From Parabacteroides sp. (GTDB lineage: Bacteria > Bacteroidota > Bacteroidia > Bacteroidales > Tannerellaceae), in assembly GCA_017937385.1 (NCBI GenBank), contig JAGBDR010000006.1, positions 62,001 through 126,000 of the forward strand: a stretch of DNA of 64,000 bases, given 5' to 3'. The position numbers and the translations under genes were made by a program. Below are positions 25,088 to 34,543 of this stretch, piece after piece (position 1 is the first letter of the stretch; the number at the start of each line of letters is the position of its first letter). The notes beneath the pieces were generated by a model, which was not told where the DNA came from, ran no database searches, and saw only the letters and a program-made list of their open reading frames with translations.

Positions 25088-26845
25088 ATGACAACAAAAG
25101 GAATTGTAAAAGGAATCGTTTCCAACTTGGTTACCGTAGAGGTGGATGGACCGGTTTCCCAAAATGAGATCTGTTACATTTCCGTAGGAGGCGTGAAGCT
25201 GATGGCGGAAGTTATCAAGGTAATAGGCAAGAATGCTTTTGTACAGGTGTTTGAGAGCACTCGCGGGATGCGGGTGGGCGACGAGGCCGAGTTTGAAGGA
25301 CACATGTTGGAGGTTACGTTGGGGCCGGGTATGTTGTCGCGCAACTACGACGGCTTGCAGAACGACCTCGACAAGATGGATGGCGTTTTCCTGAAGCGCG
25401 GTGAGTACACATTCCCGCTGGACAACGACAAGTTGTGGGATTTCAAGCCGCTTGCCCAAGTGGGCGACAAGGTGGCTGCCGGTGATTGGCTGGGCGAAGT
25501 GGATGAAAACTTCCAGCCTCACAAGATCATGGTCCCATTCACGTTTAAAGGCAAATATACGATCAAGAGCCTGAAGGAAGCAGGCCGATATACGATCAAC
25601 GAGGAGATCGCCGTTTTGACGGACGAGGCCGGCCAAGAGGTGGTCGTGACGATGATACAACGCTGGCCGGTGAAACGGGCCATCACGTGCTACAAGGAGA
25701 AGCCGCGCCCCTATAAACTGCTTGAAACGGGTGTCCGTACGATCGACACGGTGAACCCGATCGTGGAGGGCGGTACAGGCTTTATCCCGGGGCCGTTCGG
25801 AACGGGAAAGACCGTGCTCCAGCATGCCATTTCCAAACAGGCGGAGGCCGATATCGTGATCATTGCCGCTTGTGGCGAACGTGCCAACGAGGTGGTGGAA
25901 ATCTTTACCGAGTTTCCGGAACTGGTCGACCCGCATACGGGCCGCAAGCTGATGGAGCGTACGATCATCATCGCCAACACGTCCAATATGCCGGTGGCGG
26001 CTCGTGAAGCGTCGGTCTATACGGCCATGACCATCGCCGAGTATTACCGGAGCATGGGGTTGAAGGTGCTTTTGATGGCCGACTCGACCTCCCGTTGGGC
26101 ACAGGCCTTGCGCGAGATGTCCAACCGCCTGGAAGAGCTTCCCGGACCGGACGCTTTCCCGATGGACTTGTCGGCGATCGTGGCCAACTTCTATGCGCGT
26201 GCGGGCTTCGTCTATCTGAACAATGGCAAGACCGGCTCCGTGACCTTCATCGGTACAGTATCGCCTGCCGGAGGTAACTTGAAAGAGCCTGTGACGGAAA
26301 ATACGAAGAAGGTGGCCCGTTGTTTCTACGCCTTGGAGCAGGAGCGTGCCGACCGCAAACGTTATCCGGCCGTAAACCCAATCGACAGTTACTCCAAATA
26401 CTTGGAATATCCCGAATTCCAGGCCTATATCGCAGAGCATATCTCACCGACCTGGATTGAGAAGGTGAACGAGATCAAGACCCGTATGTTGCGCGGCAAG
26501 GAGATCTCCGAGCAGATCAACATCTTGGGCGACGACGGCGTGCCGGTGGAGTATCACGTGATTTTCTGGAAGTCGGAGCTGATCGACTTCGTGATCCTGC
26601 AACAGGATGCGTTCGACGCGATCGACGCCGTGACCCCTCTGGCTCGTCAGGAGTTCATGCTGGACAAGGTGGTGAAGATCTGCCATACCGACTTCAAGTT
26701 CGACTCGTTCATCGAAGTCATGGAATATTTCAAGAAGATGATCAACCTCTTCAAGCAGATGAACTATTCCGAATATGAGAGCGAACAGTTCAAGGCATTC
26801 GACGCCCAGCTTGACGAGCTGATCAATGGACAATTGACAATTTAA
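25088..26845 (+). CDS. V-type ATP synthase/ATPase catalytic subunit A
   Basis: Catalytic subunit of the V/A-type ATPase (585 residues). It has the P-loop GPFGTGKTVLQ at about 234-244, the Walker B region VLLMADSTSRWAQALREMS, and the bulge or non-homologous region between 115 and 190 typical of A subunits (QVGDKVAAGDWLGEV). The ATG at 25088 (MTTKGIVKGIVSNLVTVEVD) is the family start; a frame open from 25022 only adds translated heptamer sequence. The last codons (NGQLTI) are AATTGTC-type repeat, so the native end may have been extended. Subunit B follows 15 bp later. Confidence 0.95.
   Translation: MTTKGIVKGIVSNLVTVEVDGPVSQNEICYISVGGVKLMAEVIKVIGKNAFVQVFESTRGMRVGDEAEFEGHMLEVTLGPGMLSRNYDGLQNDLDKMDGVFLKRGEYTFPLDNDKLWDFKPLAQVGDKVAAGDWLGEVDENFQPHKIMVPFTFKGKYTIKSLKEAGRYTINEEIAVLTDEAGQEVVVTMIQRWPVKRAITCYKEKPRPYKLLETGVRTIDTVNPIVEGGTGFIPGPFGTGKTVLQHAISKQAEADIVIIAACGERANEVVEIFTEFPELVDPHTGRKLMERTIIIANTSNMPVAAREASVYTAMTIAEYYRSMGLKVLLMADSTSRWAQALREMSNRLEELPGPDAFPMDLSAIVANFYARAGFVYLNNGKTGSVTFIGTVSPAGGNLKEPVTENTKKVARCFYALEQERADRKRYPAVNPIDSYSKYLEYPEFQAYIAEHISPTWIEKVNEIKTRMLRGKEISEQINILGDDGVPVEYHVIFWKSELIDFVILQQDAFDAIDAVTPLARQEFMLDKVVKICHTDFKFDSFIEVMEYFKKMINLFKQMNYSEYESEQFKAFDAQLDELINGQLTI
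26824..26843. repeat. AATTGTC heptamer inside the end of subunit A
   Basis: GGACAATTGACAATT supplies the last codons of subunit A, encoding NGQLTI before the TAA. It is a half-hairpin of the same family as at 4215 and 9192. Confidence 0.75.
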
Positions 26846-26860
26846 AAAACTCAGTTTTTT

Positions 26861-28177
26861 ATGAAGGCATTTCAAAAAATATATACAAAGATTACCCAGA
26901 TTACAAAGGCCACCTGTTCGTTGAAGGCGACGGGGGTAGGGTATGACGAGCTGGCTTCGGTCGACGGCAAGCTGGCTCAGGTGGTAAAGATCATCGGCGA
27001 TGAAGTGACCTTGCAGGTCTTCTCCGGCACGGAAGGGATCCGTACGAATGCCGAAGTCGTATTCATGGGAAAAGCTCCTTCGTTGAAGGTGGGCGACCAG
27101 TTGGCCGGCCGTTTTTTCAATGCTTATGGCGACCCGATCGATGGCGGTCCCGTCCCTGAAGGCAAGGATGTCGAGATCGGCGGGCCGTCGGTGAACCCGG
27201 TGCGCCGCCAGCAGCCGTCCGAACTGATCGCTACGGGTATTGCCGGTATCGACCTGAACAACACGTTGGTAACGGGCCAGAAGATCCCCTTCTTCGCTGA
27301 TCCCGACCAGCCGTTCAACCAGGTGATGGCGATGGTGGCCTTGCGTGCCCAGTCGGACAAGATTATCCTGGGTGGCATGGGGATGACGAACGACGACTAC
27401 CTGTTCTTCAAGAATACGTTTAGCAATGCCGGTGCGCTGGACCGCATCGTCAGCTTTATCAATACGACGGAAGACCCGTCGGTAGAGCGCATCCTGATTC
27501 CGGATATGGCTTTGTGCGCGGCCGAATATTTTGCCGTACAGAAGAACGAGAAGGTGTTGGTGCTGCTCACCGATATGACCAACTATGCGGATGCTTTGGC
27601 GATCGTCTCCAACCGTATGGACCAGATCCCGTCGAAAGACTCCATGCCGGGCTCCCTCTACTCCGATTTGGCGAAGATCTACGAGAAGGCCGTCCAGTTC
27701 CCGGCCGGTGGTTCGATCACGATTATTGCCGTGACGACCCTTTCCGGAGGCGATATCACCCATGCCGTGCCCGACAACACGGGGTACATCACCGAAGGGC
27801 AGCTCTACCTGCGCAAGGATAGCGATGTGGGCAAGGTCATTGTCGACCCGTTCCGAAGCCTCTCTCGTCTGAAACAGCTGGTAACCGGAAAGAAGACGCG
27901 CGAAGACCATCCGCAGGTGATGAATGCCGCCGTCCGCCTCTATGCCGATGCCGCCAATGCGAAGACGAAGATGGAGAACGGTTTCGACCTGACGGACTAC
28001 GACAACCGCACGCTGGCGTTCGCCAAAGACTATTCCGAAAAACTTTTAGCTATCGACGTCAACCTCGACACGACCGAAATGCTCGATGTCGCCTGGAACC
28101 TGTTCGGCACCTATTTCGAACCGGCCGAGGTGAACATCAAGCAGGCGTTGGTGGATAAGTACTGGAAGAAAAATTAA
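26861..28177 (+). CDS. V-type ATP synthase/ATPase regulatory subunit B
   Basis: Non-catalytic nucleotide-site subunit of the V/A ATPase (438 residues). It begins MKAFQKIYTKITQITKATCS and contains the B-subunit signatures GRFFNAYGDPIDGGP and KIPFFADPDQPFNQVMAMVA, in the place of a P-loop and without the GKT motif, as expected. LVLLTDMTNYADALAIVSNRMDQIPSKDSMPGSLYSDLAKIYEKA contains the arginine-bearing region at the A-B interface. It follows subunit A by 15 bp and is followed by a GATTTAT hairpin. Confidence 0.95.
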   Translation: MKAFQKIYTKITQITKATCSLKATGVGYDELASVDGKLAQVVKIIGDEVTLQVFSGTEGIRTNAEVVFMGKAPSLKVGDQLAGRFFNAYGDPIDGGPVPEGKDVEIGGPSVNPVRRQQPSELIATGIAGIDLNNTLVTGQKIPFFADPDQPFNQVMAMVALRAQSDKIILGGMGMTNDDYLFFKNTFSNAGALDRIVSFINTTEDPSVERILIPDMALCAAEYFAVQKNEKVLVLLTDMTNYADALAIVSNRMDQIPSKDSMPGSLYSDLAKIYEKAVQFPAGGSITIIAVTTLSGGDITHAVPDNTGYITEGQLYLRKDSDVGKVIVDPFRSLSRLKQLVTGKKTREDHPQVMNAAVRLYADAANAKTKMENGFDLTDYDNRTLAFAKDYSEKLLAIDVNLDTTEMLDVAWNLFGTYFEPAEVNIKQALVDKYWKKN

Positions 28178-28180
28178 AAA

Positions 28181-28244
28181 GATTTATGATTTATGATTTA
28201 TATGGCATCATACGTACACATAAATCATAAATCATAAATCATAA
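28181..28244. repeat. GATTTAT heptamer hairpin (subunit B-subunit D)
   Basis: Three GATTTAT-type units face three ATAAATC-type units across a loop with GGCATCATACGTACAC. It ends 11 bp before the subunit D ATG. This is the third copy of the family, again between two genes of one operon. Confidence 0.85.
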
Positions 28245-28255
28245 CTCAGTAGAAA

Positions 28256-28876
28256 ATGGCAATAAAGTTTCAATATAATAAGACCTCCCTTCAGCAATTG
28301 GAAAAGCAGCTGAAGATGCGTGAACGCTCCTTGCCGACGATCAAGAGTAAAGAGAGCGCCTTGCGTATCGAAGTGAAGCGGACCAAGGATGAAGTGATGA
28401 AGTTGGAACTTCAACTTGAACAGGAGATACAGAGCTACGAGAATATGGTGGCTTTGTGGAATGAGTTCAACCCCGAACTGATAGCGGTGCGGGATGTTTC
28501 CCTTTCCACGAAGAAGATCGCCGGCGTGGTGGTTCCTGTGTTGGACGAGATCGAGTTCGAGATCGGCCGTTACAGCCTGTTCAATGCCCCAGCCTGGTTT
28601 ACCGACGGCATCGGACTTTTGAAGAAGTTGGCGCGTACCGGTATCGAGGCGGAATTTTCGGGGATGAAGTTGGAGTTGTTGGAGCATGCGCGGAAGAAGA
28701 CCACTCAGAAGGTGAACCTTTTCGAGAAGGTGCAGATCCCGGGCTATAAAGATGCGATCCGCAAGGTGAAACGATTCATGGAAGACGAGGAAAGTCTCTC
28801 CAAGTCATCACAAAAGATCATGCGGTCTAATCAGGAAAAGCGTAAAGCGAAAGAAGAAGAGGAGGCTAGAGTATGA
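28256..28876 (+). CDS. V-type ATP synthase/ATPase subunit D
   Basis: Central-rotor shaft subunit (206 residues). Long N- and C-terminal helices (TSLQQLEKQLKMRERSLPTI with KESALRIEVKRTKDEVMKLE, and KVNLFEKVQIPGYKDAIRKV with RFMEDEESLS) flank a short central globular region. KVNLFEKVQIP is the clear D-subunit motif. The stop overlaps the subunit I start by 4 bp (ATGA). Confidence 0.92.
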   Translation: MAIKFQYNKTSLQQLEKQLKMRERSLPTIKSKESALRIEVKRTKDEVMKLELQLEQEIQSYENMVALWNEFNPELIAVRDVSLSTKKIAGVVVPVLDEIEFEIGRYSLFNAPAWFTDGIGLLKKLARTGIEAEFSGMKLELLEHARKKTTQKVNLFEKVQIPGYKDAIRKVKRFMEDEESLSKSSQKIMRSNQEKRKAKEEEEARV

Positions 28877-30729
28877 TAGCTAAAATGAATAAGTTTTCGC
28901 TCCTGATCTATCATAAGGAGTATGAAGGTTTTCTGGAGAAACTTCGCGATCTGGGTGTCGTCCATGTCGAGATACACACCAATGGGGAGGTCGACGATTC
29001 TTTGCAGGCCCTTTTGCGGAAGCATTCGTATTATAAGAATTTGTTGAAAGAGGTCACGGCGTTGGATACAGCTCCTGCGAAGGCGGGCAGCCTGCCTCAA
29101 TCGGACCTCTCGGCCGAGGCCGTGGACGAGCAGTTCGAGGCCTTGAAAGAGCACTTGCAAAAGCTGTCTGCACAACGTGCTTCTCTTGAAAAGGAGATCG
29201 CCCAGATGGAGATTTGGGGCGAGTTTGACTGGAAACGGGTGGAGGCTTTGGCCGAGAATGGCTATTTCATCCACTTCTTTGCCTGTCCCGAACGGAATTT
29301 CGACGAGGCGTGGGTGGACGCGTATAACGCGATGGTCATCCAGCGGAAAGGCGGCCAATGTTATTTCATCACGGTCGGCAAAGAGCCGGTGGTGTCGGTC
29401 GAGGCCGAAGCGGTTCGTTTGCCGCAGGCAAGTTTGTCCGGTTTGCAGGACACCTGTCTCGCGGTTAAGGGCGAGATAGAGCAAGAGGAAGCCCAGTTGG
29501 CCCGTTTTTGTGCTTCCAACAAGTCGGTTCTCGAATCGGCCTTGATCCGGTTGGAGGAGGAAATCGACCTGTTGAAGGTGAAATTCGGGGGCGAAAAGAA
29601 GGCGGCCGGTGCGTTGATCTTGTTGGAAGGATGGGCTCCGGAAGACAGTTCGGATGCCGTTTGCGCCCTCTTGGACCAGGAAGGGGTTTACTATGATATG
29701 CGCCCCGCCGGGTTGGAAGACGACGCTCCGATCAAGTTGAAGAATAACTTCGTGACACGGGGATTCGAGGCCTTGACGAAGATGTACGGGATGCCCGATT
29801 ATGGCGAGTTTGACCCGACTCCTTTGCTGGCCCCGTTCTATGCCTTGTTTTTCGGCTTGTGTCTGGGGGATGCCGGATATGGGGTATTCCTGGTGTTGTT
29901 GGGGCTTTATCTGAAGAAAAAGGTCTCCCCGTCGATGGCGGGTATGATGAATCTTTTGATTACGTTGGGCGTGGCGGCTACGCTGGTGGGGGCCTTGGTG
30001 GGCACTTTCTTCGGTGTCGAGCTGGTGAAGTTGGATTTGCCGGAAAGCGTGAAACGCTGGATGATCGTGGGCAAATTCGGCGATACCTCCTACGATATGA
30101 CGATGGCCTTTGCGCTTATGGTCGGGATGGTGCACCTTTGCTTTGCCATGACGGTCAAGGCCGTTTGCCAGACGGTGCGTTACGGCTTCATACATTCGCT
30201 TTCCGCTTGGGGATGGCTGTTGCTTGTGGGCGGTTCAGTCGCTTCGGCAACGCTTCACTATTTGGGCGTGATTCCGTTGGACGTATTCCAGCTCTCGCTG
30301 ATGGTGATCGGAGGGGTTTCGGCGATCGGCATCTATCTGCTCAATAACATCCGGCGGAATGTGTTCATGAACATTGGGGTCGGCTTGTGGGATACCTACA
30401 ACATGGCAACAGGGCTCTTGGGCGACTTGCTCTCTTATCTGCGCCTTTATGCGTTGGGCTTGGCCGGCGGTATGCTCGGAGGAGTGTTCAATAGCTTGGG
30501 TATGCAACTCCGCGATAGTATGGCGGATGTGCTTTGGGGAATTCCCGGTTGGATTTGCTTCGGGTTGATCTTTGTCTTCGGGCATACGTTAAATATGGCG
30601 CTCTCTTGTTTGAGTGCGTATGTGCACTCGATCCGTCTGACCTTCGTCGAATATTTCAAGAATTCCGGCTATGACGGCCGGGGAACGATGTATAAACCGT
30701 TTTCATCTGTAGAAAAAAACAATAAATAA
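28873..30729 (+). CDS. V-type ATP synthase/ATPase membrane subunit I
   Basis: The stator a/I subunit that forms the ion half-channels (618 residues). The N-terminal 300 residues are cytoplasmic and largely coiled coil. From about residue 315 there are seven to eight membrane spans, beginning PLLAPFYALFFGLCLGDAGY. The conserved arginine-bearing span is in LLGDLLSYLRLYALGLAGGM (Arg in SYLRLYALG), which faces the ion site of the K ring. Its ATG overlaps subunit D. No separate F or G genes lie before subunit K. Confidence 0.93.
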   Translation: MIAKMNKFSLLIYHKEYEGFLEKLRDLGVVHVEIHTNGEVDDSLQALLRKHSYYKNLLKEVTALDTAPAKAGSLPQSDLSAEAVDEQFEALKEHLQKLSAQRASLEKEIAQMEIWGEFDWKRVEALAENGYFIHFFACPERNFDEAWVDAYNAMVIQRKGGQCYFITVGKEPVVSVEAEAVRLPQASLSGLQDTCLAVKGEIEQEEAQLARFCASNKSVLESALIRLEEEIDLLKVKFGGEKKAAGALILLEGWAPEDSSDAVCALLDQEGVYYDMRPAGLEDDAPIKLKNNFVTRGFEALTKMYGMPDYGEFDPTPLLAPFYALFFGLCLGDAGYGVFLVLLGLYLKKKVSPSMAGMMNLLITLGVAATLVGALVGTFFGVELVKLDLPESVKRWMIVGKFGDTSYDMTMAFALMVGMVHLCFAMTVKAVCQTVRYGFIHSLSAWGWLLLVGGSVASATLHYLGVIPLDVFQLSLMVIGGVSAIGIYLLNNIRRNVFMNIGVGLWDTYNMATGLLGDLLSYLRLYALGLAGGMLGGVFNSLGMQLRDSMADVLWGIPGWICFGLIFVFGHTLNMALSCLSAYVHSIRLTFVEYFKNSGYDGRGTMYKPFSSVEKNNK

Positions 30730-30746
30730 TTCAATAAACAATTTAA

Positions 30747-31181
<435 letters not shown>

Positions 31182-31212
31182 GACTATCATTAATTTAAAT
31201 TATAACTTTATG

Positions 31213-31249
31213 AAAGGGGCTTGCTTGTGAAAGTAGGGCCTCTTTTTTT
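31213..31249 (+). terminator. Terminator after the V-type ATPase operon
   Basis: AAAGGGGC pairs with GCCTCTTT (one G-T pair), with a run of seven T that overlaps the stem. It lies 32 bp after subunit K and 16 bp before the peptidase ATG. Confidence 0.65.
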
Positions 31250-31264
31250 AATTCAATCGAAAAT

Positions 31265-33703
31265 ATGAAACAACAAATCTTTACATTCTTCGTGTGTGCC
31301 GGCCTATGTGTTGGCATAAATGCGAAAGGGCAGGAGGCGGAACGCTTGCCCGGATACGTCCAGGCAGAACGTTTCACACGGGAGAAACTGAACACGATGC
31401 TTTTCTCCACATCAGTCGATCCACATTGGTTCCAGAAGGGTAATAACTTCTGGTATGAGTATAAAACCAGCGAAGGCAAAGCCTGGTATGTCGTTGATCC
31501 GGTGGCCAAGACGAAGCGTCCGTTATTCGACTTGGACGATGTCGCCGCTCAGATAACCGAGATCGTCAAAGATCCGTTCACCGCCCAGCAACTCCCCATC
31601 CAGAAGCTCGAAGCCGGGGAGGACGGACGGACGTTCACTTTCCAGATCACCTCTTCGCAAGATGCCAAGAAGGACAGTACCGACAAGGGTAAAGGCCCGA
31701 AGAAAGAAATCTTCTTTTTCTCCTACGACTATCCTACGCGCAAGCTGACCTGGCTCAAGGATAAAAAGAAAGAGACGGAATATCCCTCCTGGGCCTCTTT
31801 CTCGCCCGATGGCAAAACAGTGGTCTATGCCAAAGACCTGAATCTCTATCGGATGTCGCGCGAGGACTACGAAAAGTTGAAGAAAGACGATAAGGACAGC
31901 ACGGTCACGGACATACAGCTTACGACTTTCGGTGTGAAGGACTTCGGCTTTGGCCAGCCGTATAGCCTCTTGAATACCGACACGCTTTGCAATGGCAAGC
32001 GGAAAGGGGTCTGGGGGATCGTCTGGTCGCCCGACTCGCGCTATTTTGCCGTGACGGTTGAAGACGAACGTGCCGTGAAAGACCTTTGGGTGATCAACTC
32101 GATGGCATCGCCCCGTCCGACGCTGGAGACCTACAAATACCAGATGCCCGGCGAGAAGGAAGCACCCGTCGAACATCTGTTCCTGTTCGATATGAACGAC
32201 AATAGCTATAAGGAAATCCGTACTTCTGCATTCAAAAACCAGACGTTGCGCCTGGCACGCAGGCCCTGGCAACAGAAAGACCGCGACCGGAAAGAGGTGG
32301 CGAGTGTCTGGCTGGGCGATAATAACCGTTTCTTCGTTACCCGTTCGAGCCGCGATCTGCATCGTATCGACATTTGTTCTTATACGATCGGCCAGGATTC
32401 GATCCGCCCGATTATCGAAGAGCGCATGAATACTTATCAGGAAGTCCGCCCGTTGGCAGCCATTGGCAATGGCAAGGAGCTGATCCAATGGAGCGAACGC
32501 GATGGTTGGGCGCATCTATACCTCTATGACGGCGAAGGAAATCTGAAGAACCGCATCACACGTGGCCCCTGGCATGTGGACCAGATCGTGAAGGTAGACG
32601 AGGCCAAACGGGTCGTTTACTTCCTGGCGAATGGAAAGGATAAGGAGGAAAATCCCTACTACGAACATCTGTATCGTGTAGGTCTCGATGGAAGCGGCTT
32701 GCAACAGGTCACTCCGGGCGATTATTTCCACACGGTCAGCATGGACGACAATGCGGCCTTCGTGGTCAACAACTATTCACGTGTGAACACCATCCCGCGT
32801 ACGGATTTGATGGATTGCAACGGACGCAAGCTGATGACGCTCGAAGAGAGCGACTTCTCGCAATTGTTGGCTGCCGGCTATCAGTTCCCCGAACCTTTCA
32901 AGGTAAAGGCGGCAGATGGCGTGACCGATCTCTATGGGGTGATGTATAAGCCGTTCAACTTCGATTCGACCGCTATCTACCCGATCATCGATTATGTCTA
33001 TCCAGGCCCGCAGGTTGAAGCGACCGTCTATCCGTTCAGCCGCATGAGTGTTCGTACGGATCGCCTGGCACAAGCCGGCTTCATCGTGATTACGGTCGGA
33101 AACCGAGGTGGACATCCGAGCCGTTCGAAATGGTATCATAACTATGGCTATGGCAATTTGCGCGATTACGGGCTGGCGGATCAGAAGGCGGCTATCGAGC
33201 AATTGGCCAACCGTTATTCCTACATCGACATCAACCGGGTCGGCATTCATGGCCATTCGGGTGGTGGATTCATGTCGACGGCGGCTATCCTGCAATATCC
33301 TGATTTCTTCAAAGCCGCTGTTTCGTGTGCCGGAAACCATGACAACCGTATTTATAACCGTTGGTGGAGCGAGACGCATCATGGCGTGAAGGAAGTGGTG
33401 AGCGAGAAAGGCGATACGACTTTCGTTTACAACATCAAGACAAACGAAGAGATCGCCGGCCGGTTGAAAGGACATCTGATGCTTGTGCATGGCGATATCG
33501 ACAACAATGTCCATCCGGGCAATACGCTTCGGGTGGTAGACGCTCTGATCCGGGCTGGTAAACGCTTCGATATGCTGCTTTTGCCACAACAGCGGCATGG
33601 TTTCGGCGATATGGACGAATATTTCTACTGGCGTATGGTCGACTATTTCTCCCGCAATTTACTGGGCGAACAGGAAACATCGGTAGATATTCCGAAGCGA
33701 TAA
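31265..33703 (+). CDS. S9-family peptidase, DPP IV-type
   Basis: A secreted or periplasmic serine peptidase (812 residues) of the dipeptidyl-peptidase IV group, which trims Xaa-Pro dipeptides. A signal peptide (MKQQIFTFFVCAGLCVGINA) is followed by a beta-propeller (about 80-560; SPDGKTVVYAKDLNLY is one blade). The C-terminal alpha/beta hydrolase domain has the nucleophile Ser665 in GHSGGGFMS, the acid in VHGDIDNNVH near 747 and the histidine in QQRHGFGD near 778. The full triad is present, so the enzyme should be active. It has its own terminator and is not tied to the ATPase operon by function. Confidence 0.92.
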   Translation: MKQQIFTFFVCAGLCVGINAKGQEAERLPGYVQAERFTREKLNTMLFSTSVDPHWFQKGNNFWYEYKTSEGKAWYVVDPVAKTKRPLFDLDDVAAQITEIVKDPFTAQQLPIQKLEAGEDGRTFTFQITSSQDAKKDSTDKGKGPKKEIFFFSYDYPTRKLTWLKDKKKETEYPSWASFSPDGKTVVYAKDLNLYRMSREDYEKLKKDDKDSTVTDIQLTTFGVKDFGFGQPYSLLNTDTLCNGKRKGVWGIVWSPDSRYFAVTVEDERAVKDLWVINSMASPRPTLETYKYQMPGEKEAPVEHLFLFDMNDNSYKEIRTSAFKNQTLRLARRPWQQKDRDRKEVASVWLGDNNRFFVTRSSRDLHRIDICSYTIGQDSIRPIIEERMNTYQEVRPLAAIGNGKELIQWSERDGWAHLYLYDGEGNLKNRITRGPWHVDQIVKVDEAKRVVYFLANGKDKEENPYYEHLYRVGLDGSGLQQVTPGDYFHTVSMDDNAAFVVNNYSRVNTIPRTDLMDCNGRKLMTLEESDFSQLLAAGYQFPEPFKVKAADGVTDLYGVMYKPFNFDSTAIYPIIDYVYPGPQVEATVYPFSRMSVRTDRLAQAGFIVITVGNRGGHPSRSKWYHNYGYGNLRDYGLADQKAAIEQLANRYSYIDINRVGIHGHSGGGFMSTAAILQYPDFFKAAVSCAGNHDNRIYNRWWSETHHGVKEVVSEKGDTTFVYNIKTNEEIAGRLKGHLMLVHGDIDNNVHPGNTLRVVDALIRAGKRFDMLLLPQQRHGFGDMDEYFYWRMVDYFSRNLLGEQETSVDIPKR

Positions 33704-33723
33704 AGACAAAAATAGATACGTCT

Positions 33724-33778
33724 GCATTCGTTTGTGTCATACCCGAGTCTGCTATGGCACAAGCGAATGCTTGTTTTA
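33724..33778 (+). terminator. Terminator after the DPP IV-type peptidase
   Basis: GCATTCGTTTGTGTCATA pairs with TATGGCACAAGCGAATGC (two wobble pairs), followed by TTGTTTTA. The T-run is broken, but the long stem supports a terminator. Confidence 0.7.
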
Positions 33779-33915
33779 TGTAAGGTTGTAACAACTCACA
33801 GGGCTTGTAAAATCAAAACTCCTCTTGAATCATACTTACGGATGTATATAAAAAATTAAAGGCTGTCTCACGACAACCCCTAACCAACTTTGTTAACCTT
33901 AAATCTAATACTATT

Positions 33916-33969
33916 ATGAAAAAACCACATTACAAATGTACGGGTATTTCCATAGTTATCAATGGATAA
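33916..33969 (+). pseudogene. Possible remnant of a TonB-dependent receptor leader
   Basis: After a leader that reads TTAACCTTAAATCTAATACT comes an ATG with 17 codons, MKKPHYKCTGISIVING, then a stop. Leaders of this kind and MKKPxYK-like starts are common before SusC/RagA-type receptor genes in Bacteroidales, so this may be the 5' stub of a deleted receptor. It is too short to be certain. Confidence 0.3.
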
Positions 33970-34082
33970 AATATTAAATTTTGTTCTTTCAGTTTTAATA
34001 AAAACTAATTCCTTCCCTTGTCTTTTATACGTGAAAAGGCTGACAAAAACCATCGCAAAGGTAGAGCGAACAGGACCGCTTT

Positions 34083-34508
34083 TTATAATTTGATCAAATC
34101 ACTTTCATGAATATATTCCAGGTTCTGACGGCGAATCACCTCACGGGCAGCTTCCCGGTTGTTCGTGCGTAAAATCAGGATCGATTTCCCATTGGCCGAG
34201 AAACAATACATATATTCGATGCTGACACCGGCTTTCGTGAAGTGGGAGAATGTCTGGGCAAAACTACCTGCACAAGAGTTCGTGACGATTGCCAATACAT
34301 CCGTCAGGTTTGCACTGACGTTGTTCTCTTTCAGGATTTTGAATGCCTTTTGCGGATCGCTGACGATGATGCGCAGAATACCGTATTCGGAGGTGTCCGC
34401 TACTGTTGCGGCAATAATCCGTATATTCTCTTCGGCCAGTAAAGCGAGGATTTCGCTCAGTTTCCCATATTTGTTTTCTAAGAAAATGGAGATTTGATTG
34501 ACTGTCAT
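34083..34508 (-). CDS. ACT-domain protein next to a PaaK-like ligase
   Basis: A 141-residue protein made of two ACT domains. The first is MTVNQISIFLENKYGKLSEI with ILALLAEENIRIIAATVADT; the second is AQTFSHFTKAGVSIEYMYCF with SANGKSILILRTNNREAARE. ACT domains usually bind amino acids. In Bacteroidales this gene commonly sits beside a phenylacetate-CoA ligase and indolepyruvate oxidoreductase genes, which suggests aromatic amino-acid sensing. It lies 35 bp after the ligase gene, in one operon. A frame open from 34550 adds 14 residues before the Met and is not preferred. Confidence 0.85.
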   Translation of the reverse strand: MTVNQISIFLENKYGKLSEILALLAEENIRIIAATVADTSEYGILRIIVSDPQKAFKILKENNVSANLTDVLAIVTNSCAGSFAQTFSHFTKAGVSIEYMYCFSANGKSILILRTNNREAAREVIRRQNLEYIHESDLIKL

Positions 34509-34543
34509 GTTGATGTATGATTTTAGATTTATGAGTGATGAAT

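Larger units (their letters stand above)
33704..34082. other. 379-bp gene-free region
   Basis: It holds the terminator of the peptidase gene and the possible receptor remnant. The rest is AT-rich sequence in which I see no further gene or site. The two flanking genes converge here. Confidence 0.6.
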
